From Lachnospiraceae bacterium (GTDB taxonomy: Bacteria; Bacillota; Clostridia; Lachnospirales; Lachnospiraceae), in NCBI GenBank assembly GCA_022797535.1, contig JAAWKU010000022.1:1-54643 (forward strand): DNA of 54,643 bases, given 5' to 3'. Positions within the stretch are counted from its first letter, which is position 1; each line of letters starts with the position of its first letter. Positions 15,697-23,272 of the stretch are shown piece by piece. Under the pieces are notes generated by a model. It was not told where the DNA came from. It searched no databases and was given only the letters and a program-made list of their open reading frames with translations. Made by a program: the position numbers and the translations under genes.

Positions 15697-16992
15697 ATGT
15701 TTGCAGACAGAGCGACAATATATGTGAGAAGCGGAAAAGGCGGAGACGGACATGTTTCCTTCCGCAGGGAAAAATACGTGCCCAGCGGCGGCCCGGACGG
15801 CGGGGATGGAGGCCATGGAGGAGATGTTATCTTCCAGGTGGACGAGGGGATGAATACCCTTGTGGATTACCGCCATGTTCGAAAATACAAAGCTCAGGAC
15901 GGGGAACCGGGGGGCAAAAAGAACTGTCACGGCAAAAACGGACAGGATATCGTGCTGAAAGTGCCCCAGGGAACCGTGATCAAGGAAGCGGAAACGGGAA
16001 AAGTCATAGCGGACATGTCCGGAGACCACCGGCGTATGGTACTGCTTAAAGGAGGCAGGGGAGGCAACGGCAACCAGCATTATGCCACCAGCACCATGCA
16101 GGCGCCCAAATATGCCCAACCGGGGCAGCCGGCTCAGGAACTGACCCTGCTTCTGGAACTGAAGGTTATTGCGGATGTGGGCCTGGTGGGATTTCCCAAC
16201 GTGGGTAAATCCACACTTTTATCCCGAGTGTCCAATGCTCAGCCCAAAATTGCCAACTATCACTTCACTACGCTCAGTCCTAATCTGGGTGTGGTGGATC
16301 TGGAAGATTCCAGGGGATTTGTGATTGCGGATATTCCCGGTCTGATAGAGGGAGCTTCCCAGGGGGCGGGACTGGGGCATGAATTTCTGCGGCATATCGA
16401 GCGCACCAAGGTCATCATTCATATTGTGGATGCGGCAGGCACAGAGGGACGCGATCCCATAGCGGATATATATGCCATCAACAAGGAGCTGGAGAGTTAC
16501 AATGCCGAAATCTCCAAACGTCCCCAGGTGATTGCCGCCAACAAGATAGATGCCATTTACTCCGTAGAGGAGAGTGATCCTCTGGCGGCGTTGAAAGCGG
16601 AATTTGAGCCAAAGGGAATTCCCGTGTATCCCATCTCCGCCATCAGCGGGCAGGGCCTGAAAGAGCTTCTGTATCATGTGCGGGAGATGTTGGATCAGCT
16701 GAATCAGGAACCCACAGTCTTTGCCCAGGAATACTTCCCCGAGGAGGAACGGGCCTCCTATGGCGACATGCCTTATACGGTGGAGTATGATGGGGAAGCA
16801 GACGAGTATGTGGTGGAAGGTCCCCGCATTGAGAAAATGCTGGGGTATACTAACCTGGAGAGTGAGAAGGGTTTTACCTTCTTCCAGAATTTTCTGCGGG
16901 ATAGCGGAATCCTGGCAGAACTGGAACAGCTGGGTATCCAGGAAGGAGATACTGTCAGAATGTATGGTTTATCCTTCGATTACTACAAATAA
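15697..16992 (+). CDS. obg: GTPase ObgE/CgtA
   Basis: Obg is a ribosome-associated GTPase involved in 50S maturation and stress control. The 431-residue protein has the glycine-rich Obg fold (GGKGGDGHVSFRRE-type, residues 10-150), the G domain with GFPNVGKST (G1), TTLSPNLG (G2), ADIPGLIEGA (G3), NKID (G4) and ISAISGQG (G5), and a C-terminal OCT domain. GAAAGAGGAGAAAAGCAGG precedes ATG 15697. The order L21-Prp-L27-Obg is standard. Confidence 0.97.
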   Translation: MFADRATIYVRSGKGGDGHVSFRREKYVPSGGPDGGDGGHGGDVIFQVDEGMNTLVDYRHVRKYKAQDGEPGGKKNCHGKNGQDIVLKVPQGTVIKEAETGKVIADMSGDHRRMVLLKGGRGGNGNQHYATSTMQAPKYAQPGQPAQELTLLLELKVIADVGLVGFPNVGKSTLLSRVSNAQPKIANYHFTTLSPNLGVVDLEDSRGFVIADIPGLIEGASQGAGLGHEFLRHIERTKVIIHIVDAAGTEGRDPIADIYAINKELESYNAEISKRPQVIAANKIDAIYSVEESDPLAALKAEFEPKGIPVYPISAISGQGLKELLYHVREMLDQLNQEPTVFAQEYFPEEERASYGDMPYTVEYDGEADEYVVEGPRIEKMLGYTNLESEKGFTFFQNFLRDSGILAELEQLGIQEGDTVRMYGLSFDYYK

Positions 16993-17088
16993 GCGGTGAC
17001 CCATAGTGGGATGCCCGAAAAGTTTAATATGGATCACCATCCCTCGTGCTGGAAGTAATCGACGGAATTCTATATAAGGAGAAGGAGA

Positions 17089-17376
17089 ATGACAAGCAAA
17101 CAAAGAGCATATTTAAAAGGCCTGGCCAGCAGCCTGGACCCCATCTTCCAGGTGGGAAAATCCAGCCTGACACCCCAGGTCACGGAAGCCATCGGGGAAT
17201 CTTTTCACACCAGGGAATTGGTCAAAATTGCCGTGCTGAAAAACTGCATGGACGATCCTCGGGAACTCGCCGAATTGGTGGCGGAACGTACCCACTCCCA
17301 GGTAGTACAGGTGATCGGCAAAAAAATCGTGCTGTATAAGCCGGACAAGGACAACCCCAGGATTCAACTGCCCTGA
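17089..17376 (+). CDS. yhbY: YhbY-family RNA-binding protein (CRM domain)
   Basis: A single CRM domain of 95 residues: MTSKQRAYLKGLASSLDPIF, then VGKSSLTPQVTEAI, LVKIAVLKNC and IGKKIVLYKP. The family binds pre-50S particles and acts in ribosome assembly. AAGGAGAAGGAGA precedes the start. It lies between obg and nadD, its usual neighbours. Confidence 0.93.
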   Translation: MTSKQRAYLKGLASSLDPIFQVGKSSLTPQVTEAIGESFHTRELVKIAVLKNCMDDPRELAELVAERTHSQVVQVIGKKIVLYKPDKDNPRIQLP

Positions 17377-17456
17377 CCTCTCCATCCATGTACCCCTCCT
17401 CATTGGGAAGTTAAAGTTAAAGTCGGGAACAGGCCAAGCAAGGAAGTTAAGCAGTA

Positions 17457-17610
17457 GAAGATAAAAACAGGAGGCAACAGCCGGCTGATAAGGAGGAGCA
17501 GCATGGAAGATAAAAACAGGTGGCAACAGCCGACTGAAAAGGAGGAGCTGCATGGAAGATAAAAACAGGTGGCAACAGCCGGCTGATAAGGAGAAGCAGC
17601 ATGGAAGATC
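17457..17610 (+). repeat. 49-bp tandem repeat that copies the nadD translation start
   Basis: Copies of a 49-bp unit begin at 17457, 17506 and 17555, and the fourth phase runs into nadD at 17604. Each unit carries GAAGATAAAAACAGG, GGCAACAGCC and a Shine-Dalgarno run AAGGAGGAG or AAGGAGAAG, followed by the start context CATGGAAGAT. ATG codons fall at 17503, 17552 and 17601 (nadD itself). The upstream two head short frames starting MEDKNRWQQP; the first stops inside the next unit and the second stops about 25 bp inside nadD. Confidence 0.93.
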
Positions 17611-18227
17611 TATCCAAATGGGATAAAATAGGCATCATGGGCGGAACATTTAATCCCATACATACCGGCCATCTGTTGTTGGCTCAATGGGCCATGGAAG
17701 AGGCGGGACTGGATGGAATTCTGTTTATGCCCACCGGCAATTCTTATATGAAGGACAGGGGAGAGATGCTGCCGGGATCTGAAAGGCTGGCCATGACCAC
17801 ACTGGCTGTGGCTGACAGAGACTGTTTTGCCTGCTCGGACCTGGAAGTGCGCCGAGGGGGCAATACCTATACCTATGAGACATTGGAGACCTTACATCGT
17901 ATGTATCCCCGGTCCTGTCTGTACTTTATTCTGGGAGCGGACTGTCTGTTTTCCATTGAAAACTGGTATTGCCCGGAGAAAATCTTTCAAAACTGTGTCC
18001 TACTGGCAGCATGCAGAGGCGGTGTGCCCATGGAAACATTGGAAGCAAAACGCCGGGAACTGGAAAAACGCCATGGCGCGCGGATTCTGCTGATGACTTT
18101 TCCCAATCTGGAGATTTCCTCCACGGATATCCGCCTCCGATGCAGGGAGGGCAGAAGCATTCAGTATCTTGTTCCTGATTCTGTGCGGAATTATATTTCC
18201 CAAAATCACTATTATGAAAATCCATGA
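17601..18227 (+). CDS. nadD: Nicotinate-nucleotide adenylyltransferase
   Basis: NadD joins nicotinate mononucleotide and ATP to give deamido-NAD. The nucleotidyltransferase motif GIMGGTFNPIHTGHL is at residues 11-25, and the second signature EISSTDIRLRCREG is near the C-terminus. The 208-residue length is normal. The start context AAGGAGAAGCAGCATGGAAGAT is the last member of the 49-bp repeat just upstream. yqeK follows 10 bp later. Confidence 0.95.
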   Translation: MEDLSKWDKIGIMGGTFNPIHTGHLLLAQWAMEEAGLDGILFMPTGNSYMKDRGEMLPGSERLAMTTLAVADRDCFACSDLEVRRGGNTYTYETLETLHRMYPRSCLYFILGADCLFSIENWYCPEKIFQNCVLLAACRGGVPMETLEAKRRELEKRHGARILLMTFPNLEISSTDIRLRCREGRSIQYLVPDSVRNYISQNHYYENP

Positions 18228-18237
18228 GGAAAAGTAA

Positions 18238-18831
18238 TTGAAGCCAAGTGAACTGAGCAAACTAAGAAAAGAGATGTCCAAAATCCAGGACAGCAAGCGC
18301 TATGAGCATACTCTGGCAGTGGCCTATACGGCGGCCAATCTGGCTGCCTGTTACGGTGAGAATGTGAATCATGCGATGACTGCAGGTATGCTTCACGACT
18401 GTGCCAAGTGCCTGCCGGAAGAAAAACTGTTGTCCATCTGTGAAAAACGCCATATTCAGATCAGCAGAGAGGAGTATAAAAAGCCGTCTCTGCTCCATGC
18501 CAAGGCGGGAAGCTATCTGGCTGGTAAAAAATACCATGTGTCAGACCAGGATATTCTGAACGCCATCCATAACCATACTACAGGGCGTCCGGGTATGTCT
18601 CTGCTGGAGAAGATCATCTTTGTAGCCGACTATATGGAGCCGGGCCGCAGGCAGGCTCCCAGGCTGGAACAGATTCGCAGAACCGCCTTCGTGGATCTTG
18701 ACCGGGCTGTACTGCTTATCCTGGAAGATACCCTGAACTATTTACAGGACAGCGGTTCCGTAATCGAAAAGACCACCCGGGATACCTATCAATATTACAG
18801 GGAAATGCTGGATGGCAATTCGGAAAGCTGA
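18238..18831 (+). CDS. yqeK: YqeK-type HD-domain hydrolase (Ap4A hydrolase family)
   Basis: YqeK proteins hydrolyse diadenosine tetraphosphate symmetrically. The HD-domain metal ligands are visible as YEHTLAVAYTAANLA, GMLHDCAKCLP and IHNHTTGRPGMS, with KIIFVADYMEPGR after them. The protein has 197 residues. It starts with TTG at 18238, about 8 bp after GAGGAAAA. Its neighbours nadD and rsfS are usual for Firmicutes; a lytR-type gene often found between yqeK and rsfS in clostridia is absent. Confidence 0.92.
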   Translation: MKPSELSKLRKEMSKIQDSKRYEHTLAVAYTAANLAACYGENVNHAMTAGMLHDCAKCLPEEKLLSICEKRHIQISREEYKKPSLLHAKAGSYLAGKKYHVSDQDILNAIHNHTTGRPGMSLLEKIIFVADYMEPGRRQAPRLEQIRRTAFVDLDRAVLLILEDTLNYLQDSGSVIEKTTRDTYQYYREMLDGNSES

Positions 18832-18886
18832 AAACGAAGCTATTCTGAAAACGAAACTATTTCGGAAGGCTGAAAGCGAAGCTATT
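18820..18886. repeat. Short direct repeat at the yqeK 3' end
   Basis: Two 25-bp copies (18820-18844 and 18862-18886) differ at two or three positions and have a half unit between them (GAAAACGAAACTATT). The first overlaps the final codons and stop of yqeK, and the second lies in the gap before rsfS. Confidence 0.8.
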
Positions 18887-18992
18887 TTCCGTGTCAGGGC
18901 CGATGCATCATTCCCCATAGCATGGATGCTAACGCAGTACAATGGTCTGGAGGACAGACTGAGAACGATTAAATTGAATGGGAGGAATAAAT

Positions 18993-19343
18993 ATGAACAC
19001 ATCAAAAGAAATGGCAAGACTTGCCATAGAGGCATTGGAAGATAAGAAGGCAGAAGATATCAAGATAATAGACATCAGTGAACTTTCCGTGATTGCAGAC
19101 TACTTTATCATCGCCGGCGGCAGCAACCGCAGCCAGATCCAGGCTCTCAGCGACAATGTGGAAGAAAAACTGGGGCGCGCTGGACATTTCAAAAAGCAGG
19201 TGGAAGGTTATGACACCGCCAACTGGATTCTGATGGATTTTGGTGATGTGATCGTGCACGTTTTTGATAAGGAGAACCGTCTGCTGTACGATCTGGAGCG
19301 TATCTGGAGAGACGGCAAGATCGTGCCAAAGGATGAATTATAA
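18993..19343 (+). CDS. rsfS: Ribosomal silencing factor RsfS
   Basis: RsfS binds L14 and blocks subunit joining when nutrients run out. The 116-residue protein shows DIKIIDISELSVIADYFIIA, GGSNRSQIQALSDNVEEKL and WILMDFGDVIVHVFDKENR, the family core. ATG at 18993 is preceded by GGGAGGAATAAAT; an in-frame ATG at 18978 would put the ribosome site inside the gene. It is the last gene of the cluster and ends at a shared terminator. Confidence 0.95.
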   Translation: MNTSKEMARLAIEALEDKKAEDIKIIDISELSVIADYFIIAGGSNRSQIQALSDNVEEKLGRAGHFKKQVEGYDTANWILMDFGDVIVHVFDKENRLLYDLERIWRDGKIVPKDEL

Positions 19344-19380
19344 TATAAGGAAATATAAAATATAGAATTATAAGCGGGAA

Positions 19381-19428
19381 AAAACAGTGGCTGCTCTTAT
19401 TCACCAAGAATAGCCACTGTTTTCTTTT
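19381..19428. terminator. Bidirectional terminator between rsfS and the DUF378 gene
   Basis: AAAACAGTGGCT (19381-19392) pairs perfectly with AGCCACTGTTTT (19412-19423). T-rich sequence follows on the plus strand and the A-run before the left arm gives T's on the minus strand, so it can serve both converging genes. Confidence 0.8.
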
Positions 19429-19451
19429 ATTGCTGTGACACCGGAAAAGCG

Positions 19452-19667
19452 CTACACATCCCCGCGCCTGTTACCCAGATGCATATAAAAAGTGACCAGG
19501 TACAATCCGCATAGTCCCACAATTACATAGACGATCCTGGACAGCCAGGACATATCGCCGAAGATAAATGCCACCAGGTCAAATCGGAACAAGCCGATCA
19601 ATCCCCAATTAATTGCGCCGATAATCGCAATCGTCAGGGCCGTGCCATCCAAATATTTATTTCCCAT
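19452..19667 (-). CDS. Small DUF378-family membrane protein
   Basis: The 71-residue protein has two hydrophobic segments (TALTIAIIGAINWGLIGLF and RIVYVIVGLCGLYLVTFYM). The INWGLIG pattern is characteristic of DUF378 proteins, whose function is unknown. An AGGAGG Shine-Dalgarno sequence stands before the ATG. It is transcribed toward rsfS and away from nothing else of note; lexA lies upstream on the same strand. Confidence 0.85.
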   Translation of the reverse strand: MGNKYLDGTALTIAIIGAINWGLIGLFRFDLVAFIFGDMSWLSRIVYVIVGLCGLYLVTFYMHLGNRRGDV

Positions 19668-19854
19668 ATGATTTCCTCCTGACTAGAGTTCCGCAACTCT
19701 CCTGCAGTACACGATTCCATGACCAACATCCGGCTTTTTGTGTCCGCATATTGATAAAATAACCAGCGCACTGTACAAAGAGAAGCTGATTAGAGTTCAC
19801 ATACTTCTATGCTCCACAGCTATTGTGTCCAATCAGAAGAAAGAATATGCAAAA

Positions 19855-20472
19855 TCAGCGGTAAAAACGAAAAACACCAAAGACTTTTCCCAGAATCTGG
19901 CAATCATCAACAATAATAGGTTCCATGGAATCATTTTCCGGCTGCAGGCGGATATGGCCGTCTTCCTTATAAAAAGTCTTTACGGTGGCGGAATCATCCA
20001 CCAATGCCACTACCATGTCTCCATTGGAAGCGGCGTTGCAGCTGCTGACAAAAATACGGTCGCCATTGAAAATACCGGCATTGATCATGGAGTCACCCTT
20101 TACCTTCAATATGAAGGATTCTCCCCGGGGCACCACGTCCGCAGGCACAGGGAAATAGTCTTCGATATTCTCCTGGGCCAGGATCGGCTGCCCGGCGGCC
20201 ACCTGTCCCACCACGGGAAGGCTGACTACCTCCGTGCGCACCATCTGAAAGCTGTCATCGCATATCTCAATAGCTCTGGGCTTGGTGGGATCCCGGCGGA
20301 TATACCCGTTCTTTTCCAGAGTCTCCAGATGGGAGTGCACGGAAGAGGTAGACTTTAAGTGTACAGTCTCACAGATCTCCCGGACTGTGGGAGGATATCC
20401 TTTTTTCAGAATCTCATCCTTAATATAATCCAATATTTCCTGCTGTTTGGCAGTTATCTTACCATAGCCCAT
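19855..20472 (-). CDS. lexA: SOS repressor LexA
   Basis: LexA represses DNA-damage genes and self-cleaves when RecA filaments form. The 205 residues comprise a winged helix-turn-helix (about 1-65; [20 protein letters not shown]), the cleavage site Ala93-Gly94 in VAAGQPI, and the peptidase dyad Ser128 (KGDSMINAG) and Lys165 (SATVKTFY). I chose ATG at 20472, with GGAGGG upstream; a longer frame to 20514 has no support. Its own promoter overlaps an SOS box (20559-20572), so it is autoregulated. Confidence 0.96.
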   Translation of the reverse strand: MGYGKITAKQQEILDYIKDEILKKGYPPTVREICETVHLKSTSSVHSHLETLEKNGYIRRDPTKPRAIEICDDSFQMVRTEVVSLPVVGQVAAGQPILAQENIEDYFPVPADVVPRGESFILKVKGDSMINAGIFNGDRIFVSSCNAASNGDMVVALVDDSATVKTFYKEDGHIRLQPENDSMEPIIVDDCQILGKVFGVFRFYR

Positions 20473-20532
20473 CCCGTGGCCCTCCGTTTCTGAAGAAAAT
20501 AAGTAAACCCACATTCTTGTCTTGACAAAAAC

Positions 20533-20572
20533 ATTATATCATACCAAACGGCAAAAAGCAAACATATATTCC
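20533..20572 (-). promoter_or_regulatory. lexA promoter with overlapping SOS box
   Basis: On the minus strand TTGCTT (20561-20556) and TATAAT (20538-20533) have 17-bp spacing. A LexA-box-like sequence GGAATATATGTTTG (20572-20559 on the minus strand) covers the -35; it matches the Bacillus-type palindrome CGAACATATGTTCG at 11 of 14 positions. Confidence 0.75.
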
Positions 20573-20600
20573 AAAAATATGTTCGAGGAAAATATGTTCG
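20572..20600 (+). promoter_or_regulatory. Two further LexA boxes in the lexA/yneA-like intergenic region
   Basis: CAAAAATATGTTCG (20572-20585) and GGAAAATATGTTCG (20587-20600) each match CGAACATATGTTCG at 12 of 14 positions, with a perfect ATATGTTCG half and a degenerate left half. They are spaced 15 bp apart, upstream of the divergent promoter. Confidence 0.65.
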
Positions 20601-20607
20601 ATATCCC

Positions 20608-20660
20608 TTGACAACAGAATATATGTTCGCTATAATGCAATTAGGACAAACAAATGTTCC
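20608..20660 (+). promoter_or_regulatory. SOS-controlled consensus promoter of the YneA-like gene
   Basis: TTGACA (20608-20613) and TATAAT (20631-20636) are both perfect, with 17-bp spacing. A LexA box AGAATATATGTTCG (20616-20629, 12 of 14) fills the spacer, and another weaker box CAAACAAATGTTCC (20647-20660, 11 of 14) lies just after the expected start point. A perfect promoter buried under boxes fits a gene that is off until damage and then strongly induced. Confidence 0.8.
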
Positions 20661-20697
20661 GAACAGGGGTTTTGATTTTTATTTATATCATTTAATT

Positions 20698-20815
20698 TGT
20701 TTTAAATGTTATTTATTTTACAGCGTTATTTATTTTACAGCAATATTTATTTTACAGCAATATTTCTTTTACAATGCTATTTCTTTTACAGTGTGTATAC
20801 CAATTTTACAGTGGT
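20698..20815 (+). repeat. 17-bp tandem repeats in the leader of the YneA-like gene
   Basis: About five units of 17-18 bp related to TATTTATTTTACAGCAA run through the untranslated leader, with a further TTTTACAGTG pair at the end. Units differ by one to four bases. The leader from the SOS promoter to the start codon is about 195 nt. Confidence 0.85.
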
Positions 20816-20837
20816 ATATACCAGAGAGGGGTGGGAT

Positions 20838-21221
20838 ATGAACCAGGCCATGCGTGTATATGAAAGGGATTTAAGGAATCAGCAGAGAAAAATCAGAAGA
20901 CGGAGAGAAGTACGCCGCATCTTTATCCTGGCAGGTATTGCCATTGTTCTGGCCCTGGCATTTGCTTTTTCCTATCATGCTTTTTTGTCCAATGCCAATA
21001 CGGAACTGGGAGACATATCCTACAAATATTATACCAGCATCCAGATTGCACCGGGCGACACCCTTTGGTCGCTGGCAGACAAATACGCGGATAAGGCTCA
21101 CTATTCCAGTCAGAATCAATATATTGCCGAAGTTATGAGCATAAATCATCTGACGGGGCAGGAAATCTACTCCGGGAACTATTTGATCCTTCCATATTAT
21201 TCTTCGGAGTATGTAAAATAG
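20838..21221 (+). CDS. YneA-like SOS cell-division inhibitor (membrane anchor plus LysM-like domain)
   Basis: The 127-residue protein has a basic N-terminus (RKIRRRREVRR), a membrane segment at about residues 27-50 (RIFILAGIAIVLALAFAF) and an extracytoplasmic LysM-like domain (APGDTLWSLADKYAD, then YIAEVMSINHLTGQEIYSGN). Size, topology, divergence from lexA and the SOS promoter are those of YneA/SosA, which delay division after DNA damage in Bacillus and Staphylococcus. Sequence alone would only give a generic LysM call; the context makes the assignment. GGGGTGGGAT precedes ATG 20838. Confidence 0.85.
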   Translation: MNQAMRVYERDLRNQQRKIRRRREVRRIFILAGIAIVLALAFAFSYHAFLSNANTELGDISYKYYTSIQIAPGDTLWSLADKYADKAHYSSQNQYIAEVMSINHLTGQEIYSGNYLILPYYSSEYVK

Positions 21222-21233
21222 TCCCCAGCTTGA

Positions 21234-22181
21234 TCACTTTTCTCTGAGCCGTACAGCATTCGCGGCCCGGCGCCGGCGCTCATCCGCTTGGGCTGCGTAA
21301 TGCTTCCTGGTGGTATTCACATCGCTGTGGCCCAGCACATCCGCTACCAAATAGATATCGCCTGTCTCCTGGTACAGAGCTGTGCCATAGGTGCTGCGCA
21401 GCTTATGAGGGGTGATCTTTTTCAGTGTGGTAACCCGGGAAGCATATTTCTTAACCAGGTTTTCCACAGAACGCACGGCCATGCGCCGGTTCTGCAGAGA
21501 GAGGAAGAGGGCGTTCTCATGTCCTTCTACCGGAACCATGTGTTCCCGCTGCTCCAGATAATCCAGTAGCGCTGTGCCCACTTCTTCACCAAAGTAAATA
21601 ATGGCTTCTTTGCCTCCCTTGCGCAGGATCCGTATTCCATATACATCAAAGTCCACATCCTGAAGATCCAGTCCCACACATTCCGACACACGGATTCCGG
21701 TTCCAAGACGTATGATTTCCTTTTCATGCTGTTTGGGCAGCGGTACCAGGGCCGCCGGGTTTTTCTCAATTTTCTCCGTCTCAAAAAAATAGTTGTAAAA
21801 ACTTCTGAGAGAGGCCAGCTTACGGCTTTTCCCCCTCTCTTCATTGATAATGCTTATTCCGTCCTTTTGATACAGGGATACATATTCCAGATATTCTTCT
21901 ATGTCCTGTCGGTTGAGCATATCCAGATAACTAAGGGGAATCTGGGAGATCTCCAACCTGGCGCAGGCACTGTTTTTCTCATGCAGGAATTCAAAGAACA
22001 TGCGCAGGTCATAGGCGTAAGCCAGCCGGGTCCTGGCGGAAGTGTATTGCTCGATTCCCCGAAAAAATTCTTTGCAGAAGGGCGGCAGTTCTTCCAACAC
22101 GGCGCGCATTTTCAGGATATTCTGAGTTTTCTGTTCCTCGTGATAATTGGTAGCCATAGTTTTATTTGCCAAAATATTCAC
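21234..22181 (-). CDS. Tyrosine recombinase (XerC/XerD-like) with apparent internal deletion
   Basis: This is a site-specific recombinase with an N-terminal core-binding SAM-like domain (about residues 30-150) and a C-terminal catalytic domain. Catalytic residues remain: Arg in GTGIRVSEC, Lys in ILRKGGKE, HKLR, LGHSDVNTTRKHY with His and the nucleophile Tyr. However, PLPKQHEKEIIRL runs straight into GTGIRVSEC; relatives have about 45-60 residues between these motifs, covering the first helices of the catalytic domain. At 315 residues it is short. GTG at 22181 with AAGGA upstream overlaps the ttcA stop by 20 bp. Confidence 0.85.
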   Translation of the reverse strand: MNILANKTMATNYHEEQKTQNILKMRAVLEELPPFCKEFFRGIEQYTSARTRLAYAYDLRMFFEFLHEKNSACARLEISQIPLSYLDMLNRQDIEEYLEYVSLYQKDGISIINEERGKSRKLASLRSFYNYFFETEKIEKNPAALVPLPKQHEKEIIRLGTGIRVSECVGLDLQDVDFDVYGIRILRKGGKEAIIYFGEEVGTALLDYLEQREHMVPVEGHENALFLSLQNRRMAVRSVENLVKKYASRVTTLKKITPHKLRSTYGTALYQETGDIYLVADVLGHSDVNTTRKHYAAQADERRRRAANAVRLREK

Positions 22182-22890
22182 CCCATCCTTTCAGACTGCC
22201 GGTCTGTATGGCCGTAAACATGCGTTCCTTAACGCCGGGATTCTCCTGATTCAACTGTCGGAGCAGATTCTTCACATATTCCCTTTTAGTGTGTCCGTCA
22301 GCCGGACAGGGACTTTTCACCACAGGGACATGATATTTATTGACAAAGCCGATCACATCCGCCTCGTTCATGTACAGCAAAGGCCGGATCACCGTGAGTT
22401 CCATACGGTCCAGAAAAGTCACCGGCGCAAAGGTATGGAACCGGCCTTCAAAGATCAAAGATAACAACATGGTTTCCACCACATCGTCCTTATGATGGGC
22501 ATAGGCCACCTTGTTACAACCAGCCTGTTTGATAGCAGTATTGAGCGCTCCCTTGCGCATTTTGGCGCACAGGGCGCAGGGATTATCCTCCTTGCGGTCC
22601 TCAAACACAATCTGGGCAATATCAGTTTTTATAATCGTATATTCCACGTTTAGGCTTTTACATAAATTCTGAATTTCATTCAGCTTCAGGTTCTCAAACC
22701 CCAGATCCACCGTCACGGCATGGATTGTAAAAGGCTTGGGATAAAAGCGCATCAGGCCGTGCAGGGCATAGAGCAATGTCAGGGAATCCTTGCCCCCTGA
22801 GATCCCTACCGCGATCCTGTCTCCTTCTTCAATCATATGGTAGTCGTCTATGGCCCGTCGAACATAACTTAGTACTTGCTGCAATTTCAT
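22162..22890 (-). CDS. ttcA: TtcA-type tRNA 2-thiolation PP-loop ATPase
   Basis: The PP-loop motif GISGGKDSLTLLYAL near residue 35 adenylates the target cytidine, and CALCAK plus a later Cys (KSPCPADG) fit the TtcA family, which makes 2-thiocytidine 32 in tRNA with a bound iron-sulphur cluster. The 242-residue length fits. I chose ATG at 22890 because AGGAGG lies 8 bp upstream; the longer frame to 22908 would include that ribosome site. The family also holds TilS-like and TtuA-like proteins, so the exact modification is inferred. Confidence 0.85.
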   Translation of the reverse strand: MKLQQVLSYVRRAIDDYHMIEEGDRIAVGISGGKDSLTLLYALHGLMRFYPKPFTIHAVTVDLGFENLKLNEIQNLCKSLNVEYTIIKTDIAQIVFEDRKEDNPCALCAKMRKGALNTAIKQAGCNKVAYAHHKDDVVETMLLSLIFEGRFHTFAPVTFLDRMELTVIRPLLYMNEADVIGFVNKYHVPVVKSPCPADGHTKREYVKNLLRQLNQENPGVKERMFTAIQTGSLKGWGEYFGK

Positions 22891-23167
22891 GGGTAAATTC
22901 CTCCTCATATGAAATTATTTTACCTTTTTTCGCAACAGGAGACAATATTTTTTTATTTTTTCTTTTCCTTTACTTTCGTTTTTATTAGGAAAATGCCCCT
23001 TGTTATATGCCAGAAATCAGTGTATGATAGATGTGTGAAATGAAATAGCATTTTCCGGTACAAATAGAATTTTGGAAATGGTGTCCTCATATTAATTGAC
23101 GTGGCATCATAGGATAAAATACGATATAAAGCAATGTTTTGCCTATAATATTAATCGTATTATTGCA
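22891..23167. other. Divergent intergenic region between ttcA and the AI-2E permease
   Basis: This AT-rich region has no ORF I would support. It holds an 8-bp inverted pair AATACGAT/ATCGTATT (about 23118-23161) around TATAAT at 23144-23149. No clear -35 box accompanies that -10, so I do not call a promoter. Confidence 0.5.
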
Positions 23168-23233
23168 GTTTGGATTAAACCAGACGTAAAGACGAAATAG
23201 CACAGGCAGAGTAGAGTCGGGTTTAATCCAGAC
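23168..23233. repeat. 18-bp inverted repeat before the AI-2E permease gene
   Basis: GTTTGGATTAAACCAGAC (23168-23185) and GTCGGGTTTAATCCAGAC (23216-23233) are inverted repeats matching at 16 of 18 positions, with a 30-bp interval. In RNA this is a stable hairpin about 40 nt before the start codon. There is no U-run, so it is not a simple terminator. Confidence 0.8.
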
Positions 23234-23272
23234 TTCCGCTATGCAGGGAATATGCAGAGAAGAGGTAAGATC

